A stretch of 64,000 nt of DNA from SZUA-442 sp035461905 (lineage in GTDB: Bacteria > Actinomycetota > Acidimicrobiia > Spongiisociales > UBA5794), in the NCBI GenBank assembly GCA_035461905.1, contig DATHUV010000088.1:19001-83000 (forward strand), written 5' to 3'. The notes beneath the pieces were generated by a model that saw nothing but the letters and a program-made list of their open reading frames with translations, was not told where the DNA came from and ran no database searches. Position numbers and translations under genes: made by a program. Numbering within the stretch: position 1 is the first letter of the stretch; each line of letters starts with the position of its first letter. This document shows positions 34,111 through 42,887 of this stretch, piece by piece.

Positions 34111-34116
34111 TAGCGT
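34111..34116 (+). promoter_or_regulatory. -10 element TAGCGT, leaderless type
   Basis: Ends exactly 6 nt before the ATG at 34123; no Shine-Dalgarno is visible. Confidence 0.45.
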
Positions 34117-34122
34117 CCCATC

Positions 34123-34626
34123 ATGCGTGCTGAGTGTCGCCCGATCGTGCTCATCGGACCCATGGGTGCAGGCAAGACGACGATAGGGGCCCTTCTCGCC
34201 GCCAGGCTCGATCGGCCATTCGTCGACTCCGACGCATCGATCCTCACCGATCTCGGCGAGACGGGCGCAGTGATCGCCGACCGACGCGGCGTCGAGGCGC
34301 TCCACCAGATCGAACTCGCTGTGTGCTTGGACGTTCTCGGTCGGGGCGAGGCCCTGGTCTTCGCCGCTGCCGAGAGCGTGGTGGAGTCAGCGGATGCCCG
34401 CGTCCTGTTGAAGGGCGCGTTCACGGTGTGGATCGACGCGGATCCGGTCGCGCTGATGGGGAGGAGGGATCCTGCCGACCATCGTCGGATGATGGATCGG
34501 GCTGAATTCGCCGAGCGACGTGCGTCGAGGGAAGCACTCCTGGCGTCGTGCACCAGGGTCAGGGTCGACACGTCCGAGGGGAGCGCAGAGGAAGCGGTTA
34601 CAGCGATTCTCGACTGCCTCACCTGA
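34123..34626 (+). CDS. Shikimate-kinase-like P-loop kinase, atypical
   Basis: 167 residues. Walker A GPMGAGKT at 12-19 and FVDSD at 33-37 match AroK. However, the shikimate-binding GGG segment, expected after a Glu-rich helix, is replaced here by LVFAAAESVVE (about 77-87), and the usual F-R-x-x-E motif reads ALHQIELAV. The lid region RRDPADHRRMMDRAEFAERRA has the many arginines of AroK. Either a diverged shikimate kinase or a small-molecule kinase with another substrate. No other aro gene is nearby. Confidence 0.6.
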   Translation: MRAECRPIVLIGPMGAGKTTIGALLAARLDRPFVDSDASILTDLGETGAVIADRRGVEALHQIELAVCLDVLGRGEALVFAAAESVVESADARVLLKGAFTVWIDADPVALMGRRDPADHRRMMDRAEFAERRASREALLASCTRVRVDTSEGSAEEAVTAILDCLT

Positions 34627-34731
34627 CGCGTGCGCGAGGGCCCCGCTGGCCGATATCGTTGGCCGCCGTGGTACGGGCGCTCGATCCCGGAGTCCCACGA
34701 GATGTCCCTCACGCATTCACCAGGAGTCGAA

Positions 34732-35724
34732 GTGTCATCACCGATCATCGAGGCCGAGGGTCTGACGAAGTCATTTGGCGACGTCCACGCCCTCAAGGGT
34801 GTTGACCTCACGGTCGAGGCGGGAACCGTCTTCGGGCTCCTCGGTCCGAATGGCGCCGGCAAGACCACAATGGTGCGAATCCTGACCACCCTGCTCGCTC
34901 CAGATGCCGGGTGGGCACGGGTTGCCGGATACGACGTTGTCACCCAACGAGGGCCGCTCCGTCGTCAGATCGGGCTCGCCGGTCAGTACGCCGCCGTCGA
35001 CGAGATTCTCACCGGGCGTGAGAACCTGATCATGGTCGGCCGGCTCTACCGGTTGGCGATCGCCGAGGCGAAGGCCCGCGCCGACGAGATCCTCGAACGG
35101 TTCGACCTCACCGACGCCCGTGACCGGCAGGTCAAGACGTACTCCGGCGGCATGAGGCGCAGACTCGACCTCGCGGCGAGCCTCGTCGGTCGTCCCCAGG
35201 TTCTGTTCCTCGATGAGCCGACGACCGGACTCGACCCGAGGAGTCGCCTGGGCCTCTGGGATTTCATCGAGGACCTCGTTGCCGAAGGTACGACACTCCT
35301 GTTGACCACCCAGTACCTGGAGGAGGCAGACCGCCTCGCCAACCGGATCGCCGTGATCGACCACGGAACGGTGATTGCTGAAGGTACCAGCACCGACCTG
35401 AAGGGAACGATCGGCGGTGACGTCCTCGAGCTCGAGCTCGCTGATCCGGGTCAGCTCGAAGCTGCCGTGGCCGCCCTCTCCGGCATGTGTTGCGGCGAAC
35501 CGACGATCGAGCACCTCACGACCACGGTGAGGATCCCGGTGGAGTCCGCCGTCGGAACCATTACCGATGCGGTGCGCAGAATCGACGCAGCGGGCATCGG
35601 ACTCGTCGACATCGCTGTTCATCGTCCAACCCTCGACGATGTGTTCCTCAGCCTGACGGGTGAGCACGTGGACCAGGTGACAGACGAAGGTTCGCCGTTG
35701 GAGCCTTCGAGGAGCCACTCGTGA
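34732..35724 (+). CDS. Drug/lipid-type ABC exporter ATPase (DrrA-like)
   Basis: 330 residues. Opens IIEAEGLTKSFGDVHALKGVDL; Walker A GPNGAGKTT, signature YSGGMRRRLDLAASLVG, Walker B VLFLDEPTTGLD, and a C-terminal DrrA-type domain (about 220-320). I chose the GTG at 34732: AGGAG ends 5 nt before it and it matches the family N-terminus; an in-frame ATG at 34702 would add ten residues. Overlaps the permease gene by 4 bp. Exports a hydrophobic compound in known relatives; substrate here unknown. Confidence 0.88.
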   Translation: MSSPIIEAEGLTKSFGDVHALKGVDLTVEAGTVFGLLGPNGAGKTTMVRILTTLLAPDAGWARVAGYDVVTQRGPLRRQIGLAGQYAAVDEILTGRENLIMVGRLYRLAIAEAKARADEILERFDLTDARDRQVKTYSGGMRRRLDLAASLVGRPQVLFLDEPTTGLDPRSRLGLWDFIEDLVAEGTTLLLTTQYLEEADRLANRIAVIDHGTVIAEGTSTDLKGTIGGDVLELELADPGQLEAAVAALSGMCCGEPTIEHLTTTVRIPVESAVGTITDAVRRIDAAGIGLVDIAVHRPTLDDVFLSLTGEHVDQVTDEGSPLEPSRSHS

Positions 35725-36551
35725 CGGCCTCCACCGCACCATCGCCGCCACCTTTCGTCGAGCAAGAGGTGAACACGGGTACCGGACCGATCTGGGTTGT
35801 CCTCGACACGGTGGTCATCATGCAGAGGAACCTGCTCAAGTACGTCAGGGTTCCCACCCTCCTCGTGTTCTCGACCGTCCAGCCCATCATGTTCGTGCTG
35901 CTGTTCGCGTTCGTCTTCGGCGGCGCGATCGCGCTTCCGGGGATCGACTACATCGACTTCCTTATGGCGGGCATCTTCATCCAGACCTCGGTGTTCGGCT
36001 CCACGAACACCGGTATCGGACTTGCCGAGGACATGAACAGGGGTCTGATCGACCGGTTCCGGTCCCTTCCGATGAGCCGGTCCGCCGTGCTCGCCGGTCG
36101 CACCCTCTCGGACTCGGTGAGGAACCTCTTCGTCGTGTCCCTGATGGTCGCCGTCGGGTATGTCATAGGGTTCAACTTCCAGAACGGCTTCGTCAACGCG
36201 GTCCTCGCCATCGTCCTGGTGATGCTGTTCGGCTATGCGTTCACCTGGATCTCGGCCACGATCGGGCTGGCCATCAAGGATGTCGAGTCGGTCCAGGCGG
36301 CCAGTTTCATCTGGCTGTTCCCGCTGACCTTTGCGTCATCGGCATTCGTGCCGGTGGAGACCATGCCAGATTGGTTGGCATGGTTTGCACGAAACAACCC
36401 GGTCACCCATGCGGTGAACGGTGCTCGCTATCTCATTGTCGGCGAACCATGGGGATTCCAGGCGGACGTGTTCAAGGCCCTGGCGTGGGTGGCGATCCTG
36501 CTCGCCGTGTTCGTGCCACTCGCCGTCGGCCGATATCGAAAGGCCGTGTGA
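35721..36551 (+). CDS. ABC-2 type exporter permease (DrrB-like)
   Basis: 276 residues with six membrane helices between about 45 and 270. LAEDMNRGLIDRFRSLPMSRSAVLAGRT is the family loop motif, and SSAFVPVETMPDWLAWFARNNPVTH is the typical extracellular-to-last-helix segment. GTG start overlapping the ATPase stop (GTGA), so both subunits are made together. Confidence 0.9.
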   Translation: MTASTAPSPPPFVEQEVNTGTGPIWVVLDTVVIMQRNLLKYVRVPTLLVFSTVQPIMFVLLFAFVFGGAIALPGIDYIDFLMAGIFIQTSVFGSTNTGIGLAEDMNRGLIDRFRSLPMSRSAVLAGRTLSDSVRNLFVVSLMVAVGYVIGFNFQNGFVNAVLAIVLVMLFGYAFTWISATIGLAIKDVESVQAASFIWLFPLTFASSAFVPVETMPDWLAWFARNNPVTHAVNGARYLIVGEPWGFQADVFKALAWVAILLAVFVPLAVGRYRKAV

Positions 36552-36651
36552 CGCAACATTGGCTTCGGCATCACATGGGCGCACCGACGGCCGTATCGTT
36601 CCGTGAACCGTGGATCCGGCCGCACCACGTGATCCGGGAGTGAGGTACGAC

Positions 36652-38028
36652 ATGCTGACGAGATCCGACTTCCCGACCGATTTCGCCTGGGGCGTCGCTG
36701 CCTCGGCGTATCAGATCGAAGGCGCCGTTGCCGAGGGAGGGAGAAGTCCCTCGATCTGGGACACCTTCTCCCATTCGCCGGGCCGAACCTTCGAGGGTCA
36801 TACCGGCGACATGGGAGCCGACCACTACCACCGCTTCGTCGAGGACGTCGCGATCATGGCCGAGCTCGGCGTGAATGCCTACCGCCTGTCCCTGTCGTGG
36901 TCGAGGATCCTCCCCGAAGGCGTCGGTGAGGTCAATGCGGAGGGCATCGACTTCTACCGGACGCTCTGTGGGCTGATGGGCGAAAAGGGGATCACCCCCT
37001 TCGTCACCCTGTATCACTGGGATCTGCCCGAGATCCTCCACCAGCGTGGGGGATGGGAGAACCCTGACTCGGTCGAGTGGTTCACCGAGTACGCCGTCGC
37101 AGCCAAGGAGCATCTCGGGGATCTCGTGAAGGTCTGGGCGACCTTCAACGAGCCGCACTGCACGGCGTTCCTCGGGTACAGCGATGGTGTGCATGCCCCC
37201 GGAGTCACGGACCCCGGTGCTGCGTACGTCGTGGCGCACCACCTCATGGTCGCCCACCACCGAGCCAGCGCGGCGATGCGGACGACCAGACCGAGCGACG
37301 ACGACCGGATCGGAATCGTCCTGAACCTGATTCCTGCATGGGCTGAGGACTCGAGCGTAGAGGCCCAGACTGCTGCCGATGGTGTCGACGCGATCCACAA
37401 CAGGTTGTTCGCTTCGGCGGTGCTCGACGGTGAGTATCCGGACGCCGTGCTGCGGTCCGTGGAGCGGTTCGGGGTGACGGATCGCATCGACACCGACCTC
37501 CTGGCACGTGTGAAGGTGCCCATCGACTACCTCGGGGTGAATTACTACAACGTCAACCACATCGCCGCCGAGGAGGGTGCACCGATGATCGGTCAGTGGC
37601 CGGGCGCCGAGGATGCCGTCCTCATGCGTCCGCCCGGTCATCTCACCGACATGGACTGGGGTGTGGAGCCGGTGGCGTTGACCTGGATGCTCAACCGTGT
37701 GACCCAATGGGCACCCGGACTGCCCCTGTATGTCACCGAGAACGGCGCCGCCTATCCGGACGTGCCGGACGCGAACGGCGTCGTCCACGACGATCTTCGC
37801 CGTGAGTACATCGAGGCCCACATCGCCGCGATCCACGATGCGATCGAGGAAGGCGCCGACGTTCGCGGCTACTTCGTCTGGTCCCTGCTCGACAACTTCG
37901 AATGGTCGCACGGCTACCGGATGCGATTCGGCATCGTCAGGGTCGACTACGAGACGATGGAGCGCACCATCAAGGACAGCGGCCGCTGGTATCAGAGGTT
38001 CCTCGCCGGGGACGCATCGATCGTCTGA
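36652..38028 (+). CDS. GH1 family beta-glucosidase
   Basis: Retaining beta-glycosidase, 458 residues. The opening FPTDFAWGVAASAYQIEGA is the family signature; acid/base Glu167 in TFNEPH, nucleophile Glu363 in VTENGAA, and WSLLDNFEWSHGYRMRFG near the end form the aglycone/glycone site. No signal peptide, so it acts on imported disaccharides or glycosides. ATG at 36652 with GGGAGTGAGG upstream; a GTG at 36610 is a less likely start. Not part of a sugar operon. Confidence 0.93.
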   Translation: MLTRSDFPTDFAWGVAASAYQIEGAVAEGGRSPSIWDTFSHSPGRTFEGHTGDMGADHYHRFVEDVAIMAELGVNAYRLSLSWSRILPEGVGEVNAEGIDFYRTLCGLMGEKGITPFVTLYHWDLPEILHQRGGWENPDSVEWFTEYAVAAKEHLGDLVKVWATFNEPHCTAFLGYSDGVHAPGVTDPGAAYVVAHHLMVAHHRASAAMRTTRPSDDDRIGIVLNLIPAWAEDSSVEAQTAADGVDAIHNRLFASAVLDGEYPDAVLRSVERFGVTDRIDTDLLARVKVPIDYLGVNYYNVNHIAAEEGAPMIGQWPGAEDAVLMRPPGHLTDMDWGVEPVALTWMLNRVTQWAPGLPLYVTENGAAYPDVPDANGVVHDDLRREYIEAHIAAIHDAIEEGADVRGYFVWSLLDNFEWSHGYRMRFGIVRVDYETMERTIKDSGRWYQRFLAGDASIV

Positions 38029-38081
38029 GGTGGCGAGGATGTCCGCTCCCTGAGTTCGAGTCCGACGGATTCCGTGCCAAC

Positions 38082-38087
38082 TACCAT
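38082..38087 (+). promoter_or_regulatory. -10 element TACCAT, leaderless type
   Basis: Ends 8 nt before the ATG at 38096; no Shine-Dalgarno is visible. Confidence 0.45.
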
Positions 38088-38095
38088 CGCCTCGC

Positions 38096-38509
38096 ATGCC
38101 GATTCGCATCCTCATCGCAAAGCCGGGCCTCGACGGTCACGATCGTGGCGCCAAGGTCGTGGCGCGCGCACTGCGTGACGCCGGATGCGAGGTGATCTAC
38201 ACGGGCCTCCATCAGACGCCGTCCCAGATCGCCGAGGTGGCGCTGCAGGAGGATGTCGATGGCGTCGGGCTCTCTGCCCTGTCGGGAGCCCACCTGACCC
38301 TCTTCCCCAGCGTCGTGGACGAGCTGCGCGCCCGAGGTGCGAGCGATGTGGTGGTGTTCGGCGGCGGCATCATCCCCGATGCGGACGTCCCGATCCTCGA
38401 GGCCGCCGGCGTCGAGCACGTGTTCGGGCCGGGGACGTCGCTCGAGGCAATCCGTAGATGGGTCGACGACCGATTCGGCACCGAGGGACCGACAGGGGAG
38501 GACGCATGA
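38096..38509 (+). CDS. B12-binding domain protein (methylmalonyl-CoA mutase C-terminal type)
   Basis: 137 residues: one complete cobalamin-binding domain. IRILIAKPGLDGHDRGAKVVARALRD carries the base-off DxHxxG motif (Asp13, His15, Gly18), followed by GLHQTPSQIA and VFGGGIIPDADVP, all as in the C-terminal domain of methylmalonyl-CoA mutase. The catalytic subunit is not in the window. Linkage to sucCD by a 4-bp overlap fits entry of propionate-derived succinyl-CoA into the TCA cycle. Confidence 0.88.
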   Translation: MPIRILIAKPGLDGHDRGAKVVARALRDAGCEVIYTGLHQTPSQIAEVALQEDVDGVGLSALSGAHLTLFPSVVDELRARGASDVVVFGGGIIPDADVPILEAAGVEHVFGPGTSLEAIRRWVDDRFGTEGPTGEDA

Positions 38510-39729
38510 AGATCCACGAATACCAGGCGAAGGCCCTGATGGCCGATCGCGGCATCGCGGTGCCCTCGGGGTTCGTCGCCACCACCGTGGAGGAAGCCGT
38601 CGCGGGCGTGCGACCCCTCTTCGAGTCGACCGGCAACAACGTCGTCGTCGTGAAGTCGCAGATCCATGCGGGCGGGCGCGGGAAGGGTCGGTTCAAGGAG
38701 CATCCGGACATCGGAGGTGTCACGGTGGTCCTCGACGGTCTGACGGGCGGAATCGAGGCCGCAGAGGTCGCCGTCCGCGAGCTCGCAGGCAGGATGCTCG
38801 GCTCAACCCTCGTCACCGTGCAGACGGGTGAGGAAGGCAAGACGGTCAATCGCCTCTACATCGAACAGGGCATCGACATCGCAACCGAGTTGTATGTCTC
38901 GATCGTGCTCGACCGCTCGACGAGTCGCAACATCGTGATGGCGTCGACGGAGGGCGGAACCGAGATCGAGGTCGTCGCCGAAGCTACCCCCGACAAGATC
39001 CTGATGGAGGAGATCGATCCGGCCTTCGGGCTGCTCGGCTTCCAGGCGCGGTCCATCGCGTACGGCCTGGGGCTCGAGGGCGAGGCGTTCTCGAACGGTG
39101 TCGCCTTCCTCGAGGCCCTCTCGGAAGCAGCGGTTGCGCTCGACACCGATCTCGTGGAGATCAATCCGCTCGTCGTGACCACGGACGGCACGGTGATGGC
39201 GCTCGACGGGAAGATGTCGTTCGAGGCCAACGCGCTCTACCGGCACCCCGACGTCGTGGCCCTCCGTGACGAATCTGAGGAGGATCCCGCCGAACTCACC
39301 GCCAAGGAGCACGGCCTGTCGTTCATCAAGCTCGACGGCACGATCGGGTGCATGGTCAACGGTGCAGGCCTCGCAATGGCGACGATGGACATCATCAAGT
39401 TCGTGGGTGGTGAACCTGCGAACTTCCTCGACGTCGGTGGCGGCGCCGACAAGGATCAGATCGTCGCAGCGTTCAAGATCATCACGGCGGACCCGAACGT
39501 CGAGGGCATCTTCATCAACATCTTCGGTGGGATCATGCGCTGTGACACGATCGCTGAAGGTGTCGTGGAGGCTGTCCGGGAAGTGGGCCTCGAGGTCCCC
39601 CTCGTCGTTCGCCTCGAGGGGACGAACGTGGAGCTGGGAAAGAGGATCATCGATGAGTCCGGGCTCAACGTCGTCAGCGCCTCGGACATGAAGGACGGGG
39701 CGACCAGGATCGTGGAGTTGACCAGATGA
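38506..39729 (+). CDS. sucC: Succinyl-CoA synthetase beta subunit
   Basis: TCA-cycle enzyme subunit with ATP-grasp domain, 407 residues. MKIHEYQAKALMADRGIAVPSG opening (split here as MKIHEYQAK and ADRGIAVPSG), KSQIHAGGRGKG, and the C-terminal ligase part with FVGGEPANFLDVGGGA and INIFGGIMRCD. ATG overlaps the B12-domain stop; the stop overlaps sucD. The start is confirmed by the conserved N-terminus. Confidence 0.96.
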   Translation: MKIHEYQAKALMADRGIAVPSGFVATTVEEAVAGVRPLFESTGNNVVVVKSQIHAGGRGKGRFKEHPDIGGVTVVLDGLTGGIEAAEVAVRELAGRMLGSTLVTVQTGEEGKTVNRLYIEQGIDIATELYVSIVLDRSTSRNIVMASTEGGTEIEVVAEATPDKILMEEIDPAFGLLGFQARSIAYGLGLEGEAFSNGVAFLEALSEAAVALDTDLVEINPLVVTTDGTVMALDGKMSFEANALYRHPDVVALRDESEEDPAELTAKEHGLSFIKLDGTIGCMVNGAGLAMATMDIIKFVGGEPANFLDVGGGADKDQIVAAFKIITADPNVEGIFINIFGGIMRCDTIAEGVVEAVREVGLEVPLVVRLEGTNVELGKRIIDESGLNVVSASDMKDGATRIVELTR

Positions 39730-40649
39730 GCGTGCTCGTTGACACGACGACGAGGGTGCTCGTCCAGGGGATGGGACGGACGGGCCGCTTCCATACGGAC
39801 ACGGCGATCGCGTACGGCACGAACATGGTCGGCGCCGTCCACCCCTCGCGGGCTGGCACGACGGAGACCTTCACCGGCGCAACGGATCACAGCGGTGTTC
39901 CGGGGCGCGCCGACAGCTACTCGGTCGACGTGCCCATCTTCCGGACGGTCGCGGATGCCGTTGCCGAGACGGGAGCGAACGCGTCGGTCGTCTACGTTCC
40001 TCCCCCGTTCGCCGCGGATGCGATCATGGAAGCCGCAGACGCAGGCGTGCCTCTCATCATCGCGATCACTGAGGGGATCCCGGTCGCGGACATGGTCATC
40101 GCGAAGCGATACCTCAGCAACCGCGACGTCCGCCTCGTTGGTCCGAACTGCCCCGGCGTGATCACTCCCCGTGCCTGCAAGATCGGCATCATGCCGGGCT
40201 ACATCCACATGCCGGGCCGGATCGGTGTCGTCTCCAGATCGGGGACCCTCACATACGAGGCGGTGCATCAGCTGACACTCAACGGCCTTGGCCAGACGAC
40301 GGCGATCGGTATCGGTGGTGATCCGGTCAACGGCACCAACTTTGTCGATTGCCTTCAGCTCTTCAATGAAGACCCTGCAACCGAAGGGGTCATCATGATC
40401 GGCGAGATCGGCGGAACGGCCGAAGAAGAGGCCGCTGCATGGATCTCAGCCAACATGACGAAGCCCGTGGCCGGATTCATCGCAGGAACCTCTGCTCCGC
40501 CTGGAAAGCGGATGGGCCATGCGGGAGCGATCATTTCCGGCGGCAAGGGAACCGCGGGGGCCAAGATCGATGCACTCGAGGCGGCCGGGGTCGTCGTCGC
40601 TCCAACCCCGACCGACATGGGTGCAGCAATGCTGCGCGCTATGGGCTAG
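39726..40649 (+). CDS. sucD: Succinyl-CoA synthetase alpha subunit
   Basis: 307 residues. Binds CoA through the N-terminal Rossmann domain (VLVQGMGRTGRFHTDTAIAYG) and carries the phosphohistidine His265 in KRMGHAGAIISGGKG. VGPNCPGVITP and SRSGTLTYEAV are family marks. Slightly longer than the E. coli protein. Ends the B12-sucC-sucD operon; a weak stem with a two-base bulge follows at about 40655-40674. Confidence 0.96.
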   Translation: MSVLVDTTTRVLVQGMGRTGRFHTDTAIAYGTNMVGAVHPSRAGTTETFTGATDHSGVPGRADSYSVDVPIFRTVADAVAETGANASVVYVPPPFAADAIMEAADAGVPLIIAITEGIPVADMVIAKRYLSNRDVRLVGPNCPGVITPRACKIGIMPGYIHMPGRIGVVSRSGTLTYEAVHQLTLNGLGQTTAIGIGGDPVNGTNFVDCLQLFNEDPATEGVIMIGEIGGTAEEEAAAWISANMTKPVAGFIAGTSAPPGKRMGHAGAIISGGKGTAGAKIDALEAAGVVVAPTPTDMGAAMLRAMG

Positions 40650-40717
40650 CCGGGGACTCCCACCGGAGGTGAGTCGTCCAGGGCCACACACCATCCGGTA
40701 AGGCCCGCCACGTCGCA

Positions 40718-40723
40718 TAGAAT
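40718..40723 (+). promoter_or_regulatory. -10 element TAGAAT before purN
   Basis: Ends 8 nt before the purN ATG; five of six matches to TATAAT, no Shine-Dalgarno, so a leaderless or near-leaderless operon transcript is likely. Confidence 0.55.
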
Positions 40724-40731
40724 CGGCGTCG

Positions 40732-41370
40732 ATGCCAGACCCAAGACCGATCGCCGTCCTCATCTCGGGGAGTGGCTCGAACCTCCAGGCCCTCATCGAT
40801 GCTGGCGAACGCGGTGAGCTCGACTGCAGGATCAGGGTCGTCGTCGCAGACCGTCCCGGCGCCCGAGGGCTCGAGCGTGCACGGCACGCAGGTATCCCGA
40901 CGGTGGTCGTCCCATGGGAACAGTCTGACGACAGGGTGTCGTTCACCTCTGCCATCTGCGACGCGGCCACGAATCATGGCGCGACCGGTCTCGTCCTCGC
41001 AGGGTTCATGAGGGTCCTCGCCCCGAACGCGATCGAGAGGTTCCCGAACGCGATCCTCAACATCCACCCTGCACTCCTCCCGTCGTTTCCCGGAGCACGC
41101 GCCGTGGAACTCGCGCTCGACCACGGTGTGACCCTCACCGGGGTCACCGTCCACTTCGTCGACGAACAGGTGGACCACGGCCCGATCATCGCTCAACAGG
41201 CAGTGCCTGTGCATCCCGGTGACGATCGTGAGACGCTCCATGCCCGGATCCAGGAGGTGGAGCATCGTCTCTACCCGAAAGTCGTCGCGGCGTTCGGGCG
41301 GGGCGACCTGACCGTGGTGGGTCGTCGGGTCCACTGGGCCGACGCATCCCGGGCCCTGGAGGCCGTGTGA
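40732..41370 (+). CDS. purN: Phosphoribosylglycinamide formyltransferase
   Basis: Third step of purine synthesis, using 10-formyl-tetrahydrofolate. 212 residues: VLISGSGSNLQALID (ribose-phosphate loop), catalytic NIHPALLPSFPG (Asn110, His112) and GVTVHFVDEQVDHGPII with the catalytic Asp. GTG of purH overlaps the stop (GTGA). Confidence 0.96.
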   Translation: MPDPRPIAVLISGSGSNLQALIDAGERGELDCRIRVVVADRPGARGLERARHAGIPTVVVPWEQSDDRVSFTSAICDAATNHGATGLVLAGFMRVLAPNAIERFPNAILNIHPALLPSFPGARAVELALDHGVTLTGVTVHFVDEQVDHGPIIAQQAVPVHPGDDRETLHARIQEVEHRLYPKVVAAFGRGDLTVVGRRVHWADASRALEAV

Positions 41371-42887
41371 TCGACGCGATCCCCGTGAAGCGGGCACTCA
41401 TCTCGGTATCAGACAAGCGCGGAATCACGGAGCTCGCCGCGGCCCTCGCCGATGAGGGCGTCGAGATCGTCTCGTCCGGTGGTACGGCGCACCACCTCGA
41501 ACAGTCGGGGATCGCAGTCGTGCGTGTCGAGGATGTGACGGGGGAGCCGGAGCTGCTCGGTGGACGCGTCAAGACACTCCACCCGAAGGTCCACGGCGGC
41601 ATCCTCGCCGACCTCGACGTTGAAGCGCATCGGCGGAACCTCCTCGACTTCGGCATCGAGCCGTTCGAGCTCGTCGTCGTCAACCTGTATCCGTTCGAGG
41701 CGACGGTCGCATCAGGCGCCTCGACGGATGAGATCATCGAGAAGATCGACATCGGCGGACCGACCATGATCCGCGCCGCTGCGAAGAACCACGCATGGGT
41801 GGCCACTGTCGTGTCGCCGGACCGATACGGGGACGTGATTGCAGCTGTTGCCGGGGGAGGGACGACGGCGTCGTTTCGGCAGGAACTCGCAAGGGAGGCG
41901 TTCTTCCGGACAGCGCAGTACGACGCGGCGATCGTGAACTGGTTCGAGCGCGAAGGAGCTGATCGGCTCGCACTCGCCCTCACCAAGAAGGCATCGCTGC
42001 GATACGGGGAGAACCCGCACCAACCAGCTGCGCTCTACGCCGCCGATGGTTCGAGGGGCTGGTGGGTGGGCGCCGAGCAGCTCCAGGGCAAGGAGATGTC
42101 GTTCAACAACTGGGCCGACGCCGATGCTGCCTGGCGCCTCGTGTCCGACCTCCCCGACGGTTCGGTCGCGATCCTCAAGCACATGAACGCCTGTGGGGTG
42201 GCGAGGGGGGCCACGATGGCCGAGGCGTTCGACAAGGCGTGGGAGTGCGACCCGATGTCGGCGTTCGGCGGGGTCATTGCATGCAATGGTCCCGTCGACG
42301 GAGCGACTGCGACTGCGATCAGCCGCTTCTTCGTCGAGATCGTGATTGCTCCCTCAATCGATGACGAGGCCCGTTCGATCCTCGCCGCCAAGCGCAACCT
42401 CCGCGCGTTCGTGGCACCTCCGCCGTCCGGATTCGACCTCGACATCCGGTCGATCGACGATGGGTTCCTCATCCAGAAGACCGACATGATCGGTGGGGGA
42501 TCCCGAGATTGGGAGTCGAAGGCGAGGAATCCGACCGATGCAGAGCTGCGCGATCTCGAGATGGCGTGGGTCATCGCCGCCTACACGAAGTCGAACGCGA
42601 TCGTGCTCGTCAAGGATGGAGCCGCCGTCGGGGTCGGCGCTGGCGACCAGAGCCGCGTCGGAGCAGCAGAACGAGCCCTCGCGAAGGCAGGGCACCGCTC
42701 GAAAGGCGCCGTCTGTGCCTCCGATGCGTTCTTCCCGTTCCGTGACGGTCCTGACGCGATGGCTGCGGCCGGTGTCACCGCGATCGTGGCCCCCGGAGGC
42801 TCGATGCGCGACGACGAGGTGGTCCAGTCGGCGATCGACCATGATGTGGCCCTGATGTTCACGAGCGAAAGGCACTTCCGACATTGA
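41367..42887 (+). CDS. purH: Bifunctional AICAR transformylase / IMP cyclohydrolase
   Basis: Last two steps to IMP. 506 residues: N-terminal cyclohydrolase domain (about 8-190; KRALISVSDKRGI, GRVKTLHPKVHGG) and C-terminal transformylase domain (KKASLRYGENPHQPAALY, QGKEMSFNNWADADAAW). The catalytic Lys-His pair sits in LKHMNACGVA, where the usual Pro of N-P-C-G is Ala. GTG start overlapping purN; the stop overlaps the TTG start of folD. Confidence 0.96.
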   Translation: MIDAIPVKRALISVSDKRGITELAAALADEGVEIVSSGGTAHHLEQSGIAVVRVEDVTGEPELLGGRVKTLHPKVHGGILADLDVEAHRRNLLDFGIEPFELVVVNLYPFEATVASGASTDEIIEKIDIGGPTMIRAAAKNHAWVATVVSPDRYGDVIAAVAGGGTTASFRQELAREAFFRTAQYDAAIVNWFEREGADRLALALTKKASLRYGENPHQPAALYAADGSRGWWVGAEQLQGKEMSFNNWADADAAWRLVSDLPDGSVAILKHMNACGVARGATMAEAFDKAWECDPMSAFGGVIACNGPVDGATATAISRFFVEIVIAPSIDDEARSILAAKRNLRAFVAPPPSGFDLDIRSIDDGFLIQKTDMIGGGSRDWESKARNPTDAELRDLEMAWVIAAYTKSNAIVLVKDGAAVGVGAGDQSRVGAAERALAKAGHRSKGAVCASDAFFPFRDGPDAMAAAGVTAIVAPGGSMRDDEVVQSAIDHDVALMFTSERHFRH

